From positions 1,426,001 through 1,490,000 of the forward strand of contig NC_009616.1 of NCBI RefSeq assembly GCF_000016905.1: a stretch of 64,000 nt of DNA. Direction: 5' to 3'. Source of the stretch: Thermosipho melanesiensis BI429 (GTDB lineage: Bacteria > Thermotogota > Thermotogae > Thermotogales > Fervidobacteriaceae). Positions 25,477 through 34,059 of the stretch are shown in pieces; positions within the stretch are counted from its first letter, which is position 1, and every line of letters starts with the position of its first letter. Under the pieces are notes generated by a model. The model searched no databases. It was not told the DNA's origin and saw nothing but the letters and a program-made list of their open reading frames with translations. The position numbers and the translations under genes were made by a program.

Positions 25477-25671
25477 TTATTTGGTTTCTCCTTTCGCTTT
25501 GCTTCCTTCGGTTTGTTTTTTTGTTTTTCCTTCGATAGGTTTCAAAAATTTCTCTTTTACTTCTACATCGTCTGGAATTTCAACGTATTTCTGTTTTCCA
25601 CTTATTTTGACGGGATATGCTTTACCATTTACAATCACAAACTTTGTATTACCTATAAATTCATATTTCAT
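25477..25671 (-). CDS. Small head-region protein
   Basis: 64 residues with a beta N-terminus (YEFIGNTKFVIVNGKAYPV) and a Lys-rich, probably disordered tail. A GGAGGGAA ribosome site precedes it. It comes after the attenuating terminator downstream of the capsid gene. Such proteins may decorate the head or aid head-tail joining, but no motif is decisive. Confidence 0.6.
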   Translation of the reverse strand: MKYEFIGNTKFVIVNGKAYPVKISGKQKYVEIPDDVEVKEKFLKPIEGKTKKQTEGSKAKGETK

Positions 25672-25694
25672 ATTTTTCCCTCCTTAGTTTTTGT

Positions 25695-25722
25695 TATAAA
25701 AAGAGGGGCCATAAGCCCCTCT
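25695..25722 (-). terminator. Terminator/attenuator after the capsid gene
   Basis: The minus-strand stem AGAGGGGC/GCCCCTCT (25702-25709 with 25715-25722) is followed by T residues and lies three bases after the capsid stop. Being inside the late operon, it would leave capsid mRNA more abundant than that of the downstream tail genes. Confidence 0.8.
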
Positions 25723-25725
25723 GAA

Positions 25726-26814
25726 TTATTGGATATAGAATATTCCAGCACCGTCAGGATTTCTAAACTCAAGAGTGTATTCTCCTACAATTTGTCCTTT
25801 TACACTATCTCCGGTCTTTGCAAGTGGTTCGTATGCCATATTCCTACCAGATAGAGGTTTAATCTTCAAATTGCTTGTATCAACTACAATAATCATACCT
25901 TCGGGAATATGAGGAGAAGTCTTCAAGGAAATTTGTCCGTATTCTGAGAGGTATCCATCAACTAACCTACCAGCAGTTCTTTCATCTTGGGTAACGATTA
26001 ATTTATCAGAATTAAGGGAATTGAAGTATTGTTTTGTGGAAGCGTTCATCCATGCTTCGGTTATATAACCACCATTGTCGTAGATGAGTTTTAAGAATGC
26101 TCTAAAATTATCCTCACTCCAAGTGTTAGTTGAGGTTATACCATCACTATCAATAAAGTATTTAATACCACCCATCATTCTTGGACCAGAATTATCGTTT
26201 GGGTCAACCCTTATACCGAGCCAAGCGGTTCTTTCGAGGAGTATTTTTAACTTTTTAAGTTTTCTTTGAACTTCGTTTAAAAATACATCTTCGTTTACAT
26301 ATTGTTTCACAGCGAGTTGAGATCCAGAGAATTTTACGTAATCGGAGAAAATTTGAGTGACATTGTATCTCTTAACTTTTTGTTCATAATTGCTATCGTT
26401 ATAATCTTGCCCTTCTGGTTGAGCATCTCCAATAAGTTCTACATCTACGTTTGCGGCGTGGTCTGCGTCACCAGAAACAACTGCAACAGACAAGACATCT
26501 CCATTAATTGCTGTCACTCTATAAATGGAATTTTCGACTTTGATTACGTTACCAACTTTAAATTTCTTCCCAGCACCAGTTTCAACAGTTAAAGAACCTC
26601 CACCTGCAGTATATGCAGCAGCAAGTTTAACTTTTAATACAGGGAGAACATCGTCCCACCATTCATACCTTGTTGAATCAACTGTTTCATTACTTATACC
26701 AATCGCATTCAATAATGGAGTGTTAGGAAGTTTTAACATTGATAAAACAGGAGATACATCAATTTTATTTTCAGCAACATCGTAAGTTGTTACCATACCA
26801 TTTATTGTTCCCAT
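25726..26814 (-). CDS. Major capsid protein
   Basis: 362 residues, SU10/DUF5309-like capsid fold. Landmarks are the N-terminal MVTTYDVAENKIDVSPVLSM, ERTAWLGIRVDPNDNSGPRM, GGIKYFIDSDG and ISLKTSPHIPEGMIIVVDTS. It follows the scaffold gene and precedes the terminator, as expected for a highly expressed shell protein. There is no sign of a protease gene in the head module, so maturation cleavage is not evident. Confidence 0.85.
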   Translation of the reverse strand: MGTINGMVTTYDVAENKIDVSPVLSMLKLPNTPLLNAIGISNETVDSTRYEWWDDVLPVLKVKLAAAYTAGGGSLTVETGAGKKFKVGNVIKVENSIYRVTAINGDVLSVAVVSGDADHAANVDVELIGDAQPEGQDYNDSNYEQKVKRYNVTQIFSDYVKFSGSQLAVKQYVNEDVFLNEVQRKLKKLKILLERTAWLGIRVDPNDNSGPRMMGGIKYFIDSDGITSTNTWSEDNFRAFLKLIYDNGGYITEAWMNASTKQYFNSLNSDKLIVTQDERTAGRLVDGYLSEYGQISLKTSPHIPEGMIIVVDTSNLKIKPLSGRNMAYEPLAKTGDSVKGQIVGEYTLEFRNPDGAGIFYIQ

Positions 26815-26830
26815 AGATAACTACCTCCTT

Positions 26831-27544
26831 TTATTTCTTTTTTTGAGAAAATAATTGCTTTAGAGCTTCTTTGGGGTCAGTTGGCAATGCTTTCTCCGTG
26901 TTTTTTGTGCCAGTAAATGTACCAGATTCCATAGTTTTTAGCTTTTCATTTACTTTTGCTTCCACTATTTCGTTGATTTTAGTTGCTATAGTTTCCACTG
27001 CATCTACAAGTTCCTCTTTTGCTTCTGTAAGAGATTTGTCTACAAGTGGGTCGACTGTGATTAATACACCAAATTCCTGTGGTAATCCTTTAGCTTGCAA
27101 ATAAGTATTTTTGAGGTCCTCCAAAGCCTCTCTTCTTTCTTGCCTCAATAATTGCTCATATTGACCTTTTTCCTTCATTTTCTCTATTTCTGCCTTCTTT
27201 TTAAGTTTTTCTTCTCTTGTTTTAATTGCCTGTGTCACTGCTCTGTCAATTTGGCTTTGGAGTTCCTTTTTTGTCATAATAGCAACGTCATCAGGATTTA
27301 GTCCCAGCTCTATCGCTGTTGCTTTTAATGCTTCAATGGGGTCTTTATCATCATACAAAACTTCTTCGTTAGTTCCGGATTGAGTGTTATCTCCTGTAAA
27401 AGTTACATTAACGCTCGGTGTTCCATTATTTGCGGTTGAAGTTCCGTTCGAATAAGTTATCTTTACATCATTATTTTGAGTGGCTTGACTATCCCCCTCT
27501 GCAAAGAGTTGGATGTCAATGCCCCTCTTTTTCATTTCCAACAT
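26831..27544 (-). CDS. Scaffold protein
   Basis: 237 residues, strongly helical and charged (REEKLKKKAEIEKMKEKGQY), with an N-terminal FAEGDSQATQNNDV segment typical of phage scaffolds next to DUF5309 capsids. It directs procapsid assembly and leaves. ATG 27544 with GGAGG eight bases upstream is used. An alternative ATG three codons later is possible. Confidence 0.8.
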   Translation of the reverse strand: MLEMKKRGIDIQLFAEGDSQATQNNDVKITYSNGTSTANNGTPSVNVTFTGDNTQSGTNEEVLYDDKDPIEALKATAIELGLNPDDVAIMTKKELQSQIDRAVTQAIKTREEKLKKKAEIEKMKEKGQYEQLLRQERREALEDLKNTYLQAKGLPQEFGVLITVDPLVDKSLTEAKEELVDAVETIATKINEIVEAKVNEKLKTMESGTFTGTKNTEKALPTDPKEALKQLFSQKKK

Positions 27545-27560
27545 GCTTTATACCTCCTTC

Positions 27561-27827
27561 TTATTTGTTTGCCCACGGACATTTGTATTGAATAGCTAAA
27601 CTCCTTGCCTTGTTTGCTATTTCGGAATCTTTATTCATAATCGCTCTTCTATATGCCGCTAAAAGTCCAGCACAGCTTACTTTCCACTTCCCATCAACAT
27701 ATTTTTTGTATGGATATCTTTTATTTTTGGGATCTAAAAACACATGTGCTGGCATATCTTCACGTTTTGAAGAACCTGCAGGTGGAATATTTTTCCAACT
27801 GCGGTCGTTTTTCATAACATCAGCCAT
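27561..27827 (-). CDS. Small conserved head-region protein
   Basis: 88 residues containing PAHVFLDPKNKRYPYKKY and SCAGLLAAYRRAIMN. This is a pattern seen in small proteins between minor head and scaffold genes of many Firmicutes phages. It probably binds DNA or heads, but that is an inference. The C-terminus ends CPWANK. Confidence 0.65.
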   Translation of the reverse strand: MADVMKNDRSWKNIPPAGSSKREDMPAHVFLDPKNKRYPYKKYVDGKWKVSCAGLLAAYRRAIMNKDSEIANKARSLAIQYKCPWANK

Positions 27828-27831
27828 TCTC

Positions 27832-28650
27832 TCACCTCGCTCTTAAAACCTCCTTTATAGCTTCATTAACAACTACCTTTGGTGATTCTGGAATTGCTAA
27901 GAGCCTGTGCCTGCATTGTATATGCGGATGCAAGAATGTACCGTGATCCGCTCTTATTTCTTTCCCTTTTAGTTTTTTTGGGTTTGTCTGAATGTATTTT
28001 TGAATTTGTTCATAAGTCCAAGGTTTTTTTTGTGTAAGCTTATATCTGTTTTCGCACCATTTAGTTGTTCTTTTATCTTGTGGACCAGACCATTTGTATG
28101 CCTTGATAACATCCTGATATTCCTGATATGTTTGCCATATTCCATGTTGCATAGCAAGTCCTAATTGGTCTCTTACCATTACTTGTACTCTTCTTTTTGC
28201 ATTTGGTGGTATTTCTTTTATAAGCATTTTTGCAATTACATCAGTCGGTGTTCCAGAAATTATTCCAGCCGTTATTGTATTTTCTATCTTTCTCATAAGA
28301 TCTCCTGCATAATTTTTCATGATTGTATCTTCGAAGTTCATGAAGTTATTGTTAAACCATACCATAACATTAGTCGGCACACCTCTGAATGGTACATTTA
28401 TGCTTTCGTGTGCTACTTTGCTTGATAGGTTAAATATCGATAATGTTTCTTTGTCAAGATATTTTTTAAATTCTTTTATATATTCATCAACTTGTGCTTC
28501 TATTTGTAGTTTTATCCAGTTAAAGGTTTTTTGTCTCATTTCTCCTGTTACAAGCATACCGATAATTCTTTCAAGTAGAGCTTTTAAAAGGCGTAAATTG
28601 CGATTTATAAGATATTTTTCACTCCTGTTCAGTCTTCTGTCCAGATTCAT
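27832..28650 (-). CDS. Minor head protein, Mu gpF/SPP1 gp7-like
   Basis: 272 residues. The N-terminal half is helical. The C-terminal domain carries TKWCENRYKLTQKKPWTY and HPHIQCRHRLL, a Cys/His pattern of Mu gpF/SPP1 gp7 head morphogenesis proteins. It probably sits near the portal and aids ejection. The start overlaps the portal end by 32 bases, and its ribosome site is weak, so coupling is likely. Confidence 0.8.
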   Translation of the reverse strand: MNLDRRLNRSEKYLINRNLRLLKALLERIIGMLVTGEMRQKTFNWIKLQIEAQVDEYIKEFKKYLDKETLSIFNLSSKVAHESINVPFRGVPTNVMVWFNNNFMNFEDTIMKNYAGDLMRKIENTITAGIISGTPTDVIAKMLIKEIPPNAKRRVQVMVRDQLGLAMQHGIWQTYQEYQDVIKAYKWSGPQDKRTTKWCENRYKLTQKKPWTYEQIQKYIQTNPKKLKGKEIRADHGTFLHPHIQCRHRLLAIPESPKVVVNEAIKEVLRAR

Positions 28651-29860
28651 CGCCCATCAACTCCATATACCAGGAATTTTCTTCTTCAATTTTCCTGGCT
28701 TCTTCGTTAAAATCAAATCCCAATGCTTCTGCAACTGTTTGTCTGGATACAAGTTCAGATTGCATTAACATTATCCATTTATTAAGATCCTCAACCTCAT
28801 CTGCAGGAATAACTGGATCAACTTTAATTGCAACCTCGTCAACAACGACCCCGTCCATTGCGAGTGCAAGTTTGCAAGCTTTTTTAATTCCAGCAAAATA
28901 TACGTCTCTATAGTTCTTTATCTTCTTGATAAGTTTTGTAAGTTTCAGTTTTAATGCATATCCTGAAATATTTCCAAGATCGTTAAGGATAAGTTCAGGA
29001 CATTTGTTTCTGAGATAGTTTTCTAACTTTTCATATTTTTCAAGCATTGAAGGAATTACATTTCCGTTGTATTCCAAAATCTTAAGTTCTGCGTTGTCTG
29101 GAGTTGCCCATACGTTATGTTCTTGCCTTAAATTACTTGCGTCTCTGATCCCCGATGCTATAATTCGTGGTTTAGCATAAATATCTTCAATAGCTGAGAT
29201 TCTGGATAGTGTTGAATTCATTTCATCTATCGTGTCGCCTATTCTCTCAAGCTCTGATTCTCCCCAAACTGGATCCTGAAGTGAAGGTATATTTGCCACG
29301 TGAATTAGCCAGAATTCTCCATAACGATTCGGAAGATTAATTTTTAGTTTGCCATCTACATAAATTTGCACTCTATCTTTTGTATAGATTTCTTTTACTT
29401 GCAAATATGACTCGTGATGCTTCATTGAGTATTCATACACCCACGCAACGACTTGCCCATATTCCATTACATAGTCAAGTGTTCCATTTAATAACTTAAC
29501 AATCCCCATTCTAACGTTACCATCTGTGTCTCTTCCTAATTTCAGCGCGGTATCACCAAGAATAAGTCCTTGGATAACAAACAATCTTGCAAGTTTGTTG
29601 AAATTATTTGCCTCAAACAACTCTTTCAATCTTTTTGTGGCATTTTCATTATTAGGAATATAAATTTCAAAATTGTCTCCAAATATTAAGTTGTAATCAG
29701 TTGTAATGATTTCATATGCGTAATCAATTAAGGATTTGGTTATGTGTTTTATATTGTTTTTGCTGTCATAATCAATAAACAACTGGTTTTGTTGACAATA
29801 TTCAGGTGTATATTCTCCATAAAACAAATCAAAAAGTTCTTGGTAATTTTTTTTAGCCAT
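28619..29860 (-). CDS. Portal protein
   Basis: 413 residues. The ring protein at the packaging vertex, with a helical wing region (DYAYEIITTDYNLIFGDNFE), an alpha/beta crown and a long C-terminal helix (VEDLNKWIMLMQSELVSRQT). It is placed between terminase and minor head protein, as usual. The call rests on position plus the typical composition. DUF935/SPP1-like types are the best match I can suggest. Confidence 0.8.
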   Translation of the reverse strand: MAKKNYQELFDLFYGEYTPEYCQQNQLFIDYDSKNNIKHITKSLIDYAYEIITTDYNLIFGDNFEIYIPNNENATKRLKELFEANNFNKLARLFVIQGLILGDTALKLGRDTDGNVRMGIVKLLNGTLDYVMEYGQVVAWVYEYSMKHHESYLQVKEIYTKDRVQIYVDGKLKINLPNRYGEFWLIHVANIPSLQDPVWGESELERIGDTIDEMNSTLSRISAIEDIYAKPRIIASGIRDASNLRQEHNVWATPDNAELKILEYNGNVIPSMLEKYEKLENYLRNKCPELILNDLGNISGYALKLKLTKLIKKIKNYRDVYFAGIKKACKLALAMDGVVVDEVAIKVDPVIPADEVEDLNKWIMLMQSELVSRQTVAEALGFDFNEEARKIEEENSWYMELMGDESGQKTEQE

Positions 29861-29870
29861 CTATCTCACC

Positions 29871-31157
29871 TCACAAAATATCCAATTGTGTGCTAAAAGC
29901 TTCTTGTCTTCTAGTTTGTCCCCACACAGCAAGAGCTAAAGCCATAACACAGTCATCGTGGTAGCCTTCCTGAGCTTCTAACTTAAATCCAGAACCAGAT
30001 TGAATACGTCTAAAAAATCTCAGCTCATCTCTTAAAATTGTATTTGAAGCAGGTAATTGTAATTTTTGTTGTTCAAAGTTAAGTAATAAATTATGTAGTA
30101 GCTCAGATTTGGATTTCTGAGAAAAAACAAATGGAACGCAAGCATTTATTCTTTCACTTATGGGGTCTCCTACACCTGTTGCATCAAGATACACTTGTGC
30201 CCGATACTTTGCTTGTAAGTCATTTACTATTCTTATAACTTCTTCATATGGAATTTGATTAAATCTATGAAATTCAGCTATTTTAAACGGTTCTTCTGTT
30301 ACATCAAGTACTATAATCACCGTGTAGTCCCTATATTTTGCAAGATCAACACCAATTGAATACTTTCTCCCATCTTTATATCCTTCAGGTTTGTAATCTT
30401 CAAAAGCTTCAACTAAGATCTTCCATGGGAAGAACACTGTATCATCATCAACAAACTCCGCCAGATATTCTTGCCTCCAAACGTAATCAGGAGTTTTTGC
30501 CTTTGCATTTTCAATTTCTTCTTGATCTAAAAACGGATTATCGTATACAGTTGCATGGAAAGAAATAGTATGCTTTTTGTTTTTTAAACCTCTTTGATAT
30601 TCTTCATAAAAATAATTCATTCCGTTAGGGGTTGATTCTAATATTACCGGTGCTCCTGTATCAAGCTTCATTGGAGTTATAACTTGCTCATACACTGAGT
30701 CTTTAATAAACGCAGCTTCAGTAAGAACTACTAAATTAACCTTTCTTCCTCTGAGATACTTACCATTATGTGCAGTCGATCTTACAGTAATTGAAGAACC
30801 ATTTTTGAGATATATTGTTGGAAAAGGAGAATCTTTTGTTTTCTTGACAAATCCTTTCAGTGGTGATAGTTCTATCGCCTCTGTTAATAGGTCATAATAT
30901 ATCTTCGCCTGATCCAAAGATGGACCACCTACAATAACCCTGCTTTTTGGATGTATAGTTGCATAATAAAAGATCTTGCCAGCTACATAATTTGTTTTTC
31001 CAAATCTTCTCCCAGCACATATCACCTGAGTTGAACCATTTAAATATAAAAGCTCCCTTTGTTTGGGAGCTATTTCAGAATATCCAAATAAAAGCTTTGT
31101 AAAAGTTTCAATATTTCTAAGCTTCCTCGCTATCATCTCCATTTGTGCCTTTGTCAT
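29871..31157 (-). CDS. Terminase large subunit
   Basis: 428 residues. ATPase motifs: Walker A as [10 protein letters not shown] (about 49-58), Walker B as [12 protein letters not shown], and a coupling motif in [13 protein letters not shown]. The RNase H-like nuclease carries acidic residues in [23 protein letters not shown] and [11 protein letters not shown]. It packages DNA through the portal and cuts concatemers. It overlaps the small subunit by 41 bases. Confidence 0.95.
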   Translation of the reverse strand: MTKAQMEMIARKLRNIETFTKLLFGYSEIAPKQRELLYLNGSTQVICAGRRFGKTNYVAGKIFYYATIHPKSRVIVGGPSLDQAKIYYDLLTEAIELSPLKGFVKKTKDSPFPTIYLKNGSSITVRSTAHNGKYLRGRKVNLVVLTEAAFIKDSVYEQVITPMKLDTGAPVILESTPNGMNYFYEEYQRGLKNKKHTISFHATVYDNPFLDQEEIENAKAKTPDYVWRQEYLAEFVDDDTVFFPWKILVEAFEDYKPEGYKDGRKYSIGVDLAKYRDYTVIIVLDVTEEPFKIAEFHRFNQIPYEEVIRIVNDLQAKYRAQVYLDATGVGDPISERINACVPFVFSQKSKSELLHNLLLNFEQQKLQLPASNTILRDELRFFRRIQSGSGFKLEAQEGYHDDCVMALALAVWGQTRRQEAFSTQLDIL

Positions 31158-31668
31158 TTTTTATCAACTCCATAAGTTTTACAAATGGATCTTCTGTATC
31201 TTGATCAAGTTGTTTGAATTCTTCAGCTGCTGTATAACGTACTTGATTGGTGGCAGTGTTATACAAAGATTGCATGGCCTTAAATGTTTCTGGATGTAGT
31301 CTTTTCCATTTTCCACTTTTAAGAAGCCCAAAGAAAATGGTCCTAAGTTCCTTTGCAAGTTTGAAATTTTCTTCTCGTTCTGTTCTAAGTGTTTCCAACC
31401 TCGTAAGTCCTTTTTTTACTTCTTCTTCAAATAATTCTTCCGATTCTTTTCGTGCTGCACGCTTTTTAATTTCCTTGCTAACATTCCAGTGTTTTTTCTT
31501 GTGATTGAGAATAGCATTATCAGAAATACTTTCGTTGTATTTGTCTTTCAACCATTTTGAGATTCTTCTCGTTCCCCACCCTTCTGCAAGTAATTTTTCA
31601 ATTTCTGTTCTATGTTCACTATTACATACTTTGCATTGTTTATTATGAATAACTGGCATATCTATCAC
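31117..31668 (-). CDS. Terminase small subunit
   Basis: 183 residues. The N-terminus has a CxxC zinc-like pair ([19 protein letters not shown]) and a helix-turn-helix ([26 protein letters not shown]), followed by coiled coil ([20 protein letters not shown]) for oligomerisation. It recognises the pac/cos site and recruits the large subunit. Its C-terminus overlaps the large-subunit gene. Confidence 0.8.
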   Translation of the reverse strand: MIDMPVIHNKQCKVCNSEHRTEIEKLLAEGWGTRRISKWLKDKYNESISDNAILNHKKKHWNVSKEIKKRAARKESEELFEEEVKKGLTRLETLRTEREENFKLAKELRTIFFGLLKSGKWKRLHPETFKAMQSLYNTATNQVRYTAAEEFKQLDQDTEDPFVKLMELIKNDKGTNGDDSEEA

Positions 31669-31711
31669 CTTCTTACGAAGTCAATTTAAAGTTTACGAAG
31701 TCTACGAAGCT

Positions 31712-31975
31712 TCATAACCATCGTTCGCCCTTAATAACTTCCTTCAAAGCTCTGTTTTGTTCGATAATTGTATTCTTTGTATGCTTCAGCTTCTCGACTA
31801 TAATCCGCCATTTACCTAATTCATTAGAAGCTTCAAGTAACAGGTTGTTTATTCTTGCTAAAAGATTTATATTGCGCTGTATCCTCATCTGCGCTTCTTG
31901 AATGGATATTTGGCTTAGTTCTTCTGCAGTTAATTCATCCAGAGTTAATTCCTGATCCAATTCTTCCCACTTCAT
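31712..31975 (-). CDS. Small coiled-coil protein before terminase
   Basis: 87 residues, acidic N-terminus (EELDQELTLDELTAEELSQ) then helices ending LKEVIKGERWL. It overlaps the end of the HNH frame by 41 bases. I do not recognise it. Position suggests a packaging accessory. Confidence 0.55.
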   Translation of the reverse strand: MKWEELDQELTLDELTAEELSQISIQEAQMRIQRNINLLARINNLLLEASNELGKWRIIVEKLKHTKNTIIEQNRALKEVIKGERWL

Positions 31976-32287
31976 GCTCTTCCACCCACTTTCGAACTCC
32001 TTTTGTAAGCTTTTTCTTTTTGTTTTGCTTAATGAGTAAATCTATATCTATCTTTAACCCTCGATGTATCTTTAAATGACATTCTGGACATAACAAAACA
32101 AGGTTATACGGATGATTGTTGCGCGGGACCCAGGGGATTGCGTATTCTGATGGTATAGTTGCGTTGCGTCTAAAAAGATGATGAATTTGACCTGTTCCGT
32201 TTACATATCGTCCACAAATGCGACATTTTTCCTTATCTCGCTTATGAACATAATCTCGGATAACCCTTGGAATAGAGCCTATCCCAT
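31935..32287 (-). pseudogene. HNH endonuclease with a start-proximal frameshift
   Basis: The frame encodes a clear HNH protein: zinc pair CRICG, HH in QIHHLF, later PYNLVLLCPECHLKIHRG. HNH enzymes often sit beside terminase and stimulate packaging cleavage. No usual start lies in this frame. The only ATG with a ribosome site (AAAGGAG then ATG at 32287) reads MG-stop, because ATGGGATAGG is one base short. Adding one base (GGAATAGG) would give MGIGSIPRVIRDYV and a 117-residue protein. It is either a real one-base deletion or a sequence error. Initiation at a rare codon is possible. Confidence 0.75.
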
Positions 32288-32306
32288 CGTATCGCTCCTT
32301 TCGATA

Positions 32307-32331
32307 TAAAAAAAGAAGCCAAATGGCTTCT
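32307..32331 (-). terminator. Rho-independent terminator upstream of the HNH gene
   Basis: The minus-strand stem AGAAGCC/GGCTTCT has a four-base loop (32314-32331) and is followed by seven T. It closes the small zinc-protein gene and separates it from the packaging operon. Confidence 0.85.
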
Positions 32332-32337
32332 GGTTAG

Positions 32338-32511
32338 TCAGTTTTTGTCTTTTTGTTCTTTTTCCTTTTTCTTAACTTTATTTTCTCTCATCTCAAACTT
32401 CTTACAAGCTGTCGTTTTTTCCCATTCAATTTTACCTGTACGAGTACACAAACCATCCCAAAAATTAGGAATTATTGCAAAATACTTGCAGTTCTTACAA
32501 GTATACCTCAT
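32338..32511 (-). CDS. 57-residue Cys-rich small protein
   Basis: Begins MRYTCKNCKYFAIIPNFWDG and continues LCTRTGKIEWEKTTACKKF, then a Lys/Glu tail. Four cysteines (CxxC, C, C) could bind zinc. ATG 32511 has AGGAGTG eight bases upstream. It is directly followed by a terminator, so it is the last gene of a short leftward transcript. It is likely an early/regulatory phage protein. Function unknown. Confidence 0.7.
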   Translation of the reverse strand: MRYTCKNCKYFAIIPNFWDGLCTRTGKIEWEKTTACKKFEMRENKVKKKEKEQKDKN

Positions 32512-32737
32512 TTGTTCACTCCTAACTATCCTGAACTTCTTTTACGAGCTAAAGTAAAATTTTTGATCCTATATTGATTGTAATATTGGAGTTTTTTTAG
32601 TAGAAATCTTTGTATTAATAAGAAATCTACATATATTTGTTTATAATTTATTTTAATAACTGATAATAGGTGATCACAGGATTTTTAATTTAGAATTTAT
32701 TCATATATAATTAATTCGGAAAATAAAAATAATATCT

Positions 32738-32787
32738 GCCGGTGTCCACTCCTTGGGGTTCCGTCCACCAAGGGAAAGTGCACCGGC
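32738..32787 (+). ncRNA. Long hairpin leader upstream of the NYN gene
   Basis: In the plus-strand leader, GCCGGTG pairs CACCGGC, then CACT with AGTG, then CCTTGG with CCAAGG. This makes 17 base pairs with a two-base bulge (TC) on one side and a three-base bulge (GAA) on the other, and an 11-base loop. It ends 27 bases before the ATG and precedes a GGAGGG ribosome site. GTCCAC occurs once at the 5' side and once in the loop. No known riboswitch is recognised. A weak promoter (TTTTAA, 17 bases, TATAAT) lies about 25 bases upstream of the hairpin. Confidence 0.7.
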
Positions 32788-32814
32788 CTATTATTTTATA
32801 AATGGAGGGATTTT

Positions 32815-33381
32815 ATGCGTGCTATTATTATTGTTGATGGTAATTATCTATATAAAAGTTGTATGAATGAATGGAAAAAAGCTCCAAAATATGATTTCTG
32901 TTTTCAAAATATTATTAAATTTTATTCAAAGGTGATAAATACTGAAATGCATCTTATTCGTGTAAGATTTCATGATAGCCCTCCTTGTGAAGGTGGGGAT
33001 AATAATTTTAGAACAAAAAAAGAAAAAGTTCTGAATAAACTTAGAAGTATACAAAGAATAGATGTAGTACTTGGCCGCTGCCGTAAAATTGGAAATACTT
33101 TTTCTCAAAAAGGTGTGGATGTAAATATGGCATTAGATATTGTACGCTATGCTAATGACATTGATACAATTATTATAATTAGTGGTGATAGTGATTTGGT
33201 TCCTGCTTTTGATGAAGCCCGTAACAGGGGAGCGGAAATTGTGTTATTATTGTCCCCGCATCATTTCAATTCTACTGGTTCTGCAGATGAATCTATAAAA
33301 AAACTTATAGTTGCCTCAGATTTTTATTTTACTTTTGATGATAAAATGATGTTTAATACTTCAAAAAATTATACTCCATAA
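32815..33381 (+). CDS. NYN-domain ribonuclease-like protein
   Basis: 188 residues, the only rightward gene between the late and early modules. NYN/LabA motifs are visible: VDGNYLY near the N-terminus (Asp), KGVDVNMALDIVRYA in the middle (two Asp), and ISGDSDLVPAFDEARNRG (Asp). The fold is that of PIN-like Mg-dependent RNases. Ribosome site GGAGGG, ATG 32815. Its isolation, opposite direction and own leader hairpin suggest a lysogeny-expressed accessory gene (moron). Its target is unknown and could include its own leader. Confidence 0.85.
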   Translation: MRAIIIVDGNYLYKSCMNEWKKAPKYDFCFQNIIKFYSKVINTEMHLIRVRFHDSPPCEGGDNNFRTKKEKVLNKLRSIQRIDVVLGRCRKIGNTFSQKGVDVNMALDIVRYANDIDTIIIISGDSDLVPAFDEARNRGAEIVLLLSPHHFNSTGSADESIKKLIVASDFYFTFDDKMMFNTSKNYTP

Positions 33382-33405
33382 AAAAATGGGGCTTTTTGCC
33401 CCATT
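33379..33405 (-). terminator. Terminator next to the NYN gene end
   Basis: The stem AATGGGGC/GCCCCATT (33385-33392 with 33398-33405) is followed on the minus strand by T residues. On the plus strand the tail is TAAGTA, so minus-strand termination is more likely. A minus promoter lies just 25 bases upstream. Confidence 0.75.
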
Positions 33406-33430
33406 AAGTATACTTACCCATTCTACAAAA

Positions 33431-33458
33431 ATTATATCATTTTTGTGGGGGTTGTCAA
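33431..33458 (-). promoter_or_regulatory. Strong minus-strand promoter
   Basis: TTGACA (33458-33453) and TATAAT (33436-33431) with a 16-base spacer. Transcription would start near 33424 and meet a terminator about 20 bases later (33405-33379), giving a transcript of about 45 nt unless antiterminated. Read-through would be antisense to the NYN gene and continue toward the late genes. Confidence 0.75.
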
Positions 33459-33466
33459 GTAAATTA

Positions 33467-33553
33467 TCACTCTTTTTCCACCCCCATAGCTTTAAACAAC
33501 TCATATAACAATTCAATAATAGTTTCTGTTCTATTTTAATATTCTTCAAACAC
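33467..33553 (-). pseudogene. Remnant of a small phage gene with an in-frame stop
   Basis: GTG 33553 after GGAGAGGTG reads VFEEY-stop and then NRTETIIELLYELFKAMGVE continues in frame to TGA. Codon five to six would be intact if TAA were AAA. The downstream helix is amphipathic and looks coding. It is a weak call because the segment is 28 residues long. Confidence 0.35.
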
Positions 33554-33559
33554 GCTCCT

Positions 33560-33754
33560 TCACCTCTCCTTCTTTTCTTCCCACATTTTTTCTGCTTCTT
33601 TCCAAACTTCTTTTATCCATGAGTTATTGAATTGTCCAAGAAACTCCCACCATTGTGCGTCGCAATATGCTTCCCAGCAATCTTGACAAAGTTGAATAAC
33701 AGACCCAATTGAATCTTCTTCCATGAATTCTTTGCCACATTTCTTGCATTTCAT
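33560..33754 (-). CDS. Small zinc-ribbon protein
   Basis: 64 residues with CKKCGKEF and LCQDCWEAYC, four cysteines in two CxxC pairs, then a Trp-rich helix (WWEFLGQFNNSWIKEVWKEA). ATG has AAGGAG upstream. Probably a DNA-binding or adaptor protein of the early operon. No known family. Confidence 0.65.
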   Translation of the reverse strand: MKCKKCGKEFMEEDSIGSVIQLCQDCWEAYCDAQWWEFLGQFNNSWIKEVWKEAEKMWEEKKER

Positions 33755-33766
33755 AGTATCATCTCC

Positions 33767-34042
33767 TTATTTCACTTCAATAAATCTCTTGGCTAAAAAT
33801 TTTAGTGTGTAGAGCACAACGTGAATTAAATATTCACTGTCATAGATTGTGTCTGGTATTTTTTCGTTTGCAAATGTTATAATACGCCTCGAAATATCAA
33901 TTGTAATTCCAGTAGGATAACCTATAACTGAGAAATGGTAACCATTTAAGTCAAAGGAAACAACAGTTTTTATTCCTAAAAGATAATTCTTGCATAATTG
34001 CTTTATTTGCTTTCGTTTTTCCTTTGTTATTGTTAATTTCAT
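33767..34042 (-). CDS. Early-operon hypothetical protein
   Basis: About 91 residues from ATG 34042, with GGGGTG six bases upstream. It begins MKLTITKEKRKQIKQLCKNY, then beta strands (VVSFDLNGYHFSVIGYPTGI), and ends in a helix. Function unknown. Confidence 0.6.
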   Translation of the reverse strand: MKLTITKEKRKQIKQLCKNYLLGIKTVVSFDLNGYHFSVIGYPTGITIDISRRIITFANEKIPDTIYDSEYLIHVVLYTLKFLAKRFIEVK

Positions 34043-34059
34043 GTTATTCACCCCAAAAA

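Noticed and set aside
32737-32800. Leader of the NYN gene as a known riboswitch
   Set aside because: It is a single interrupted hairpin without the conserved cores of the riboswitch classes I could recall.
33361-33549. 62-residue open frame on the minus strand next to the NYN gene
   Set aside because: It crosses a terminator and a promoter, begins at a TTG with poor spacing, and its composition is not protein-like. The alternative frame with the EELLYELFK-like helix is more natural.
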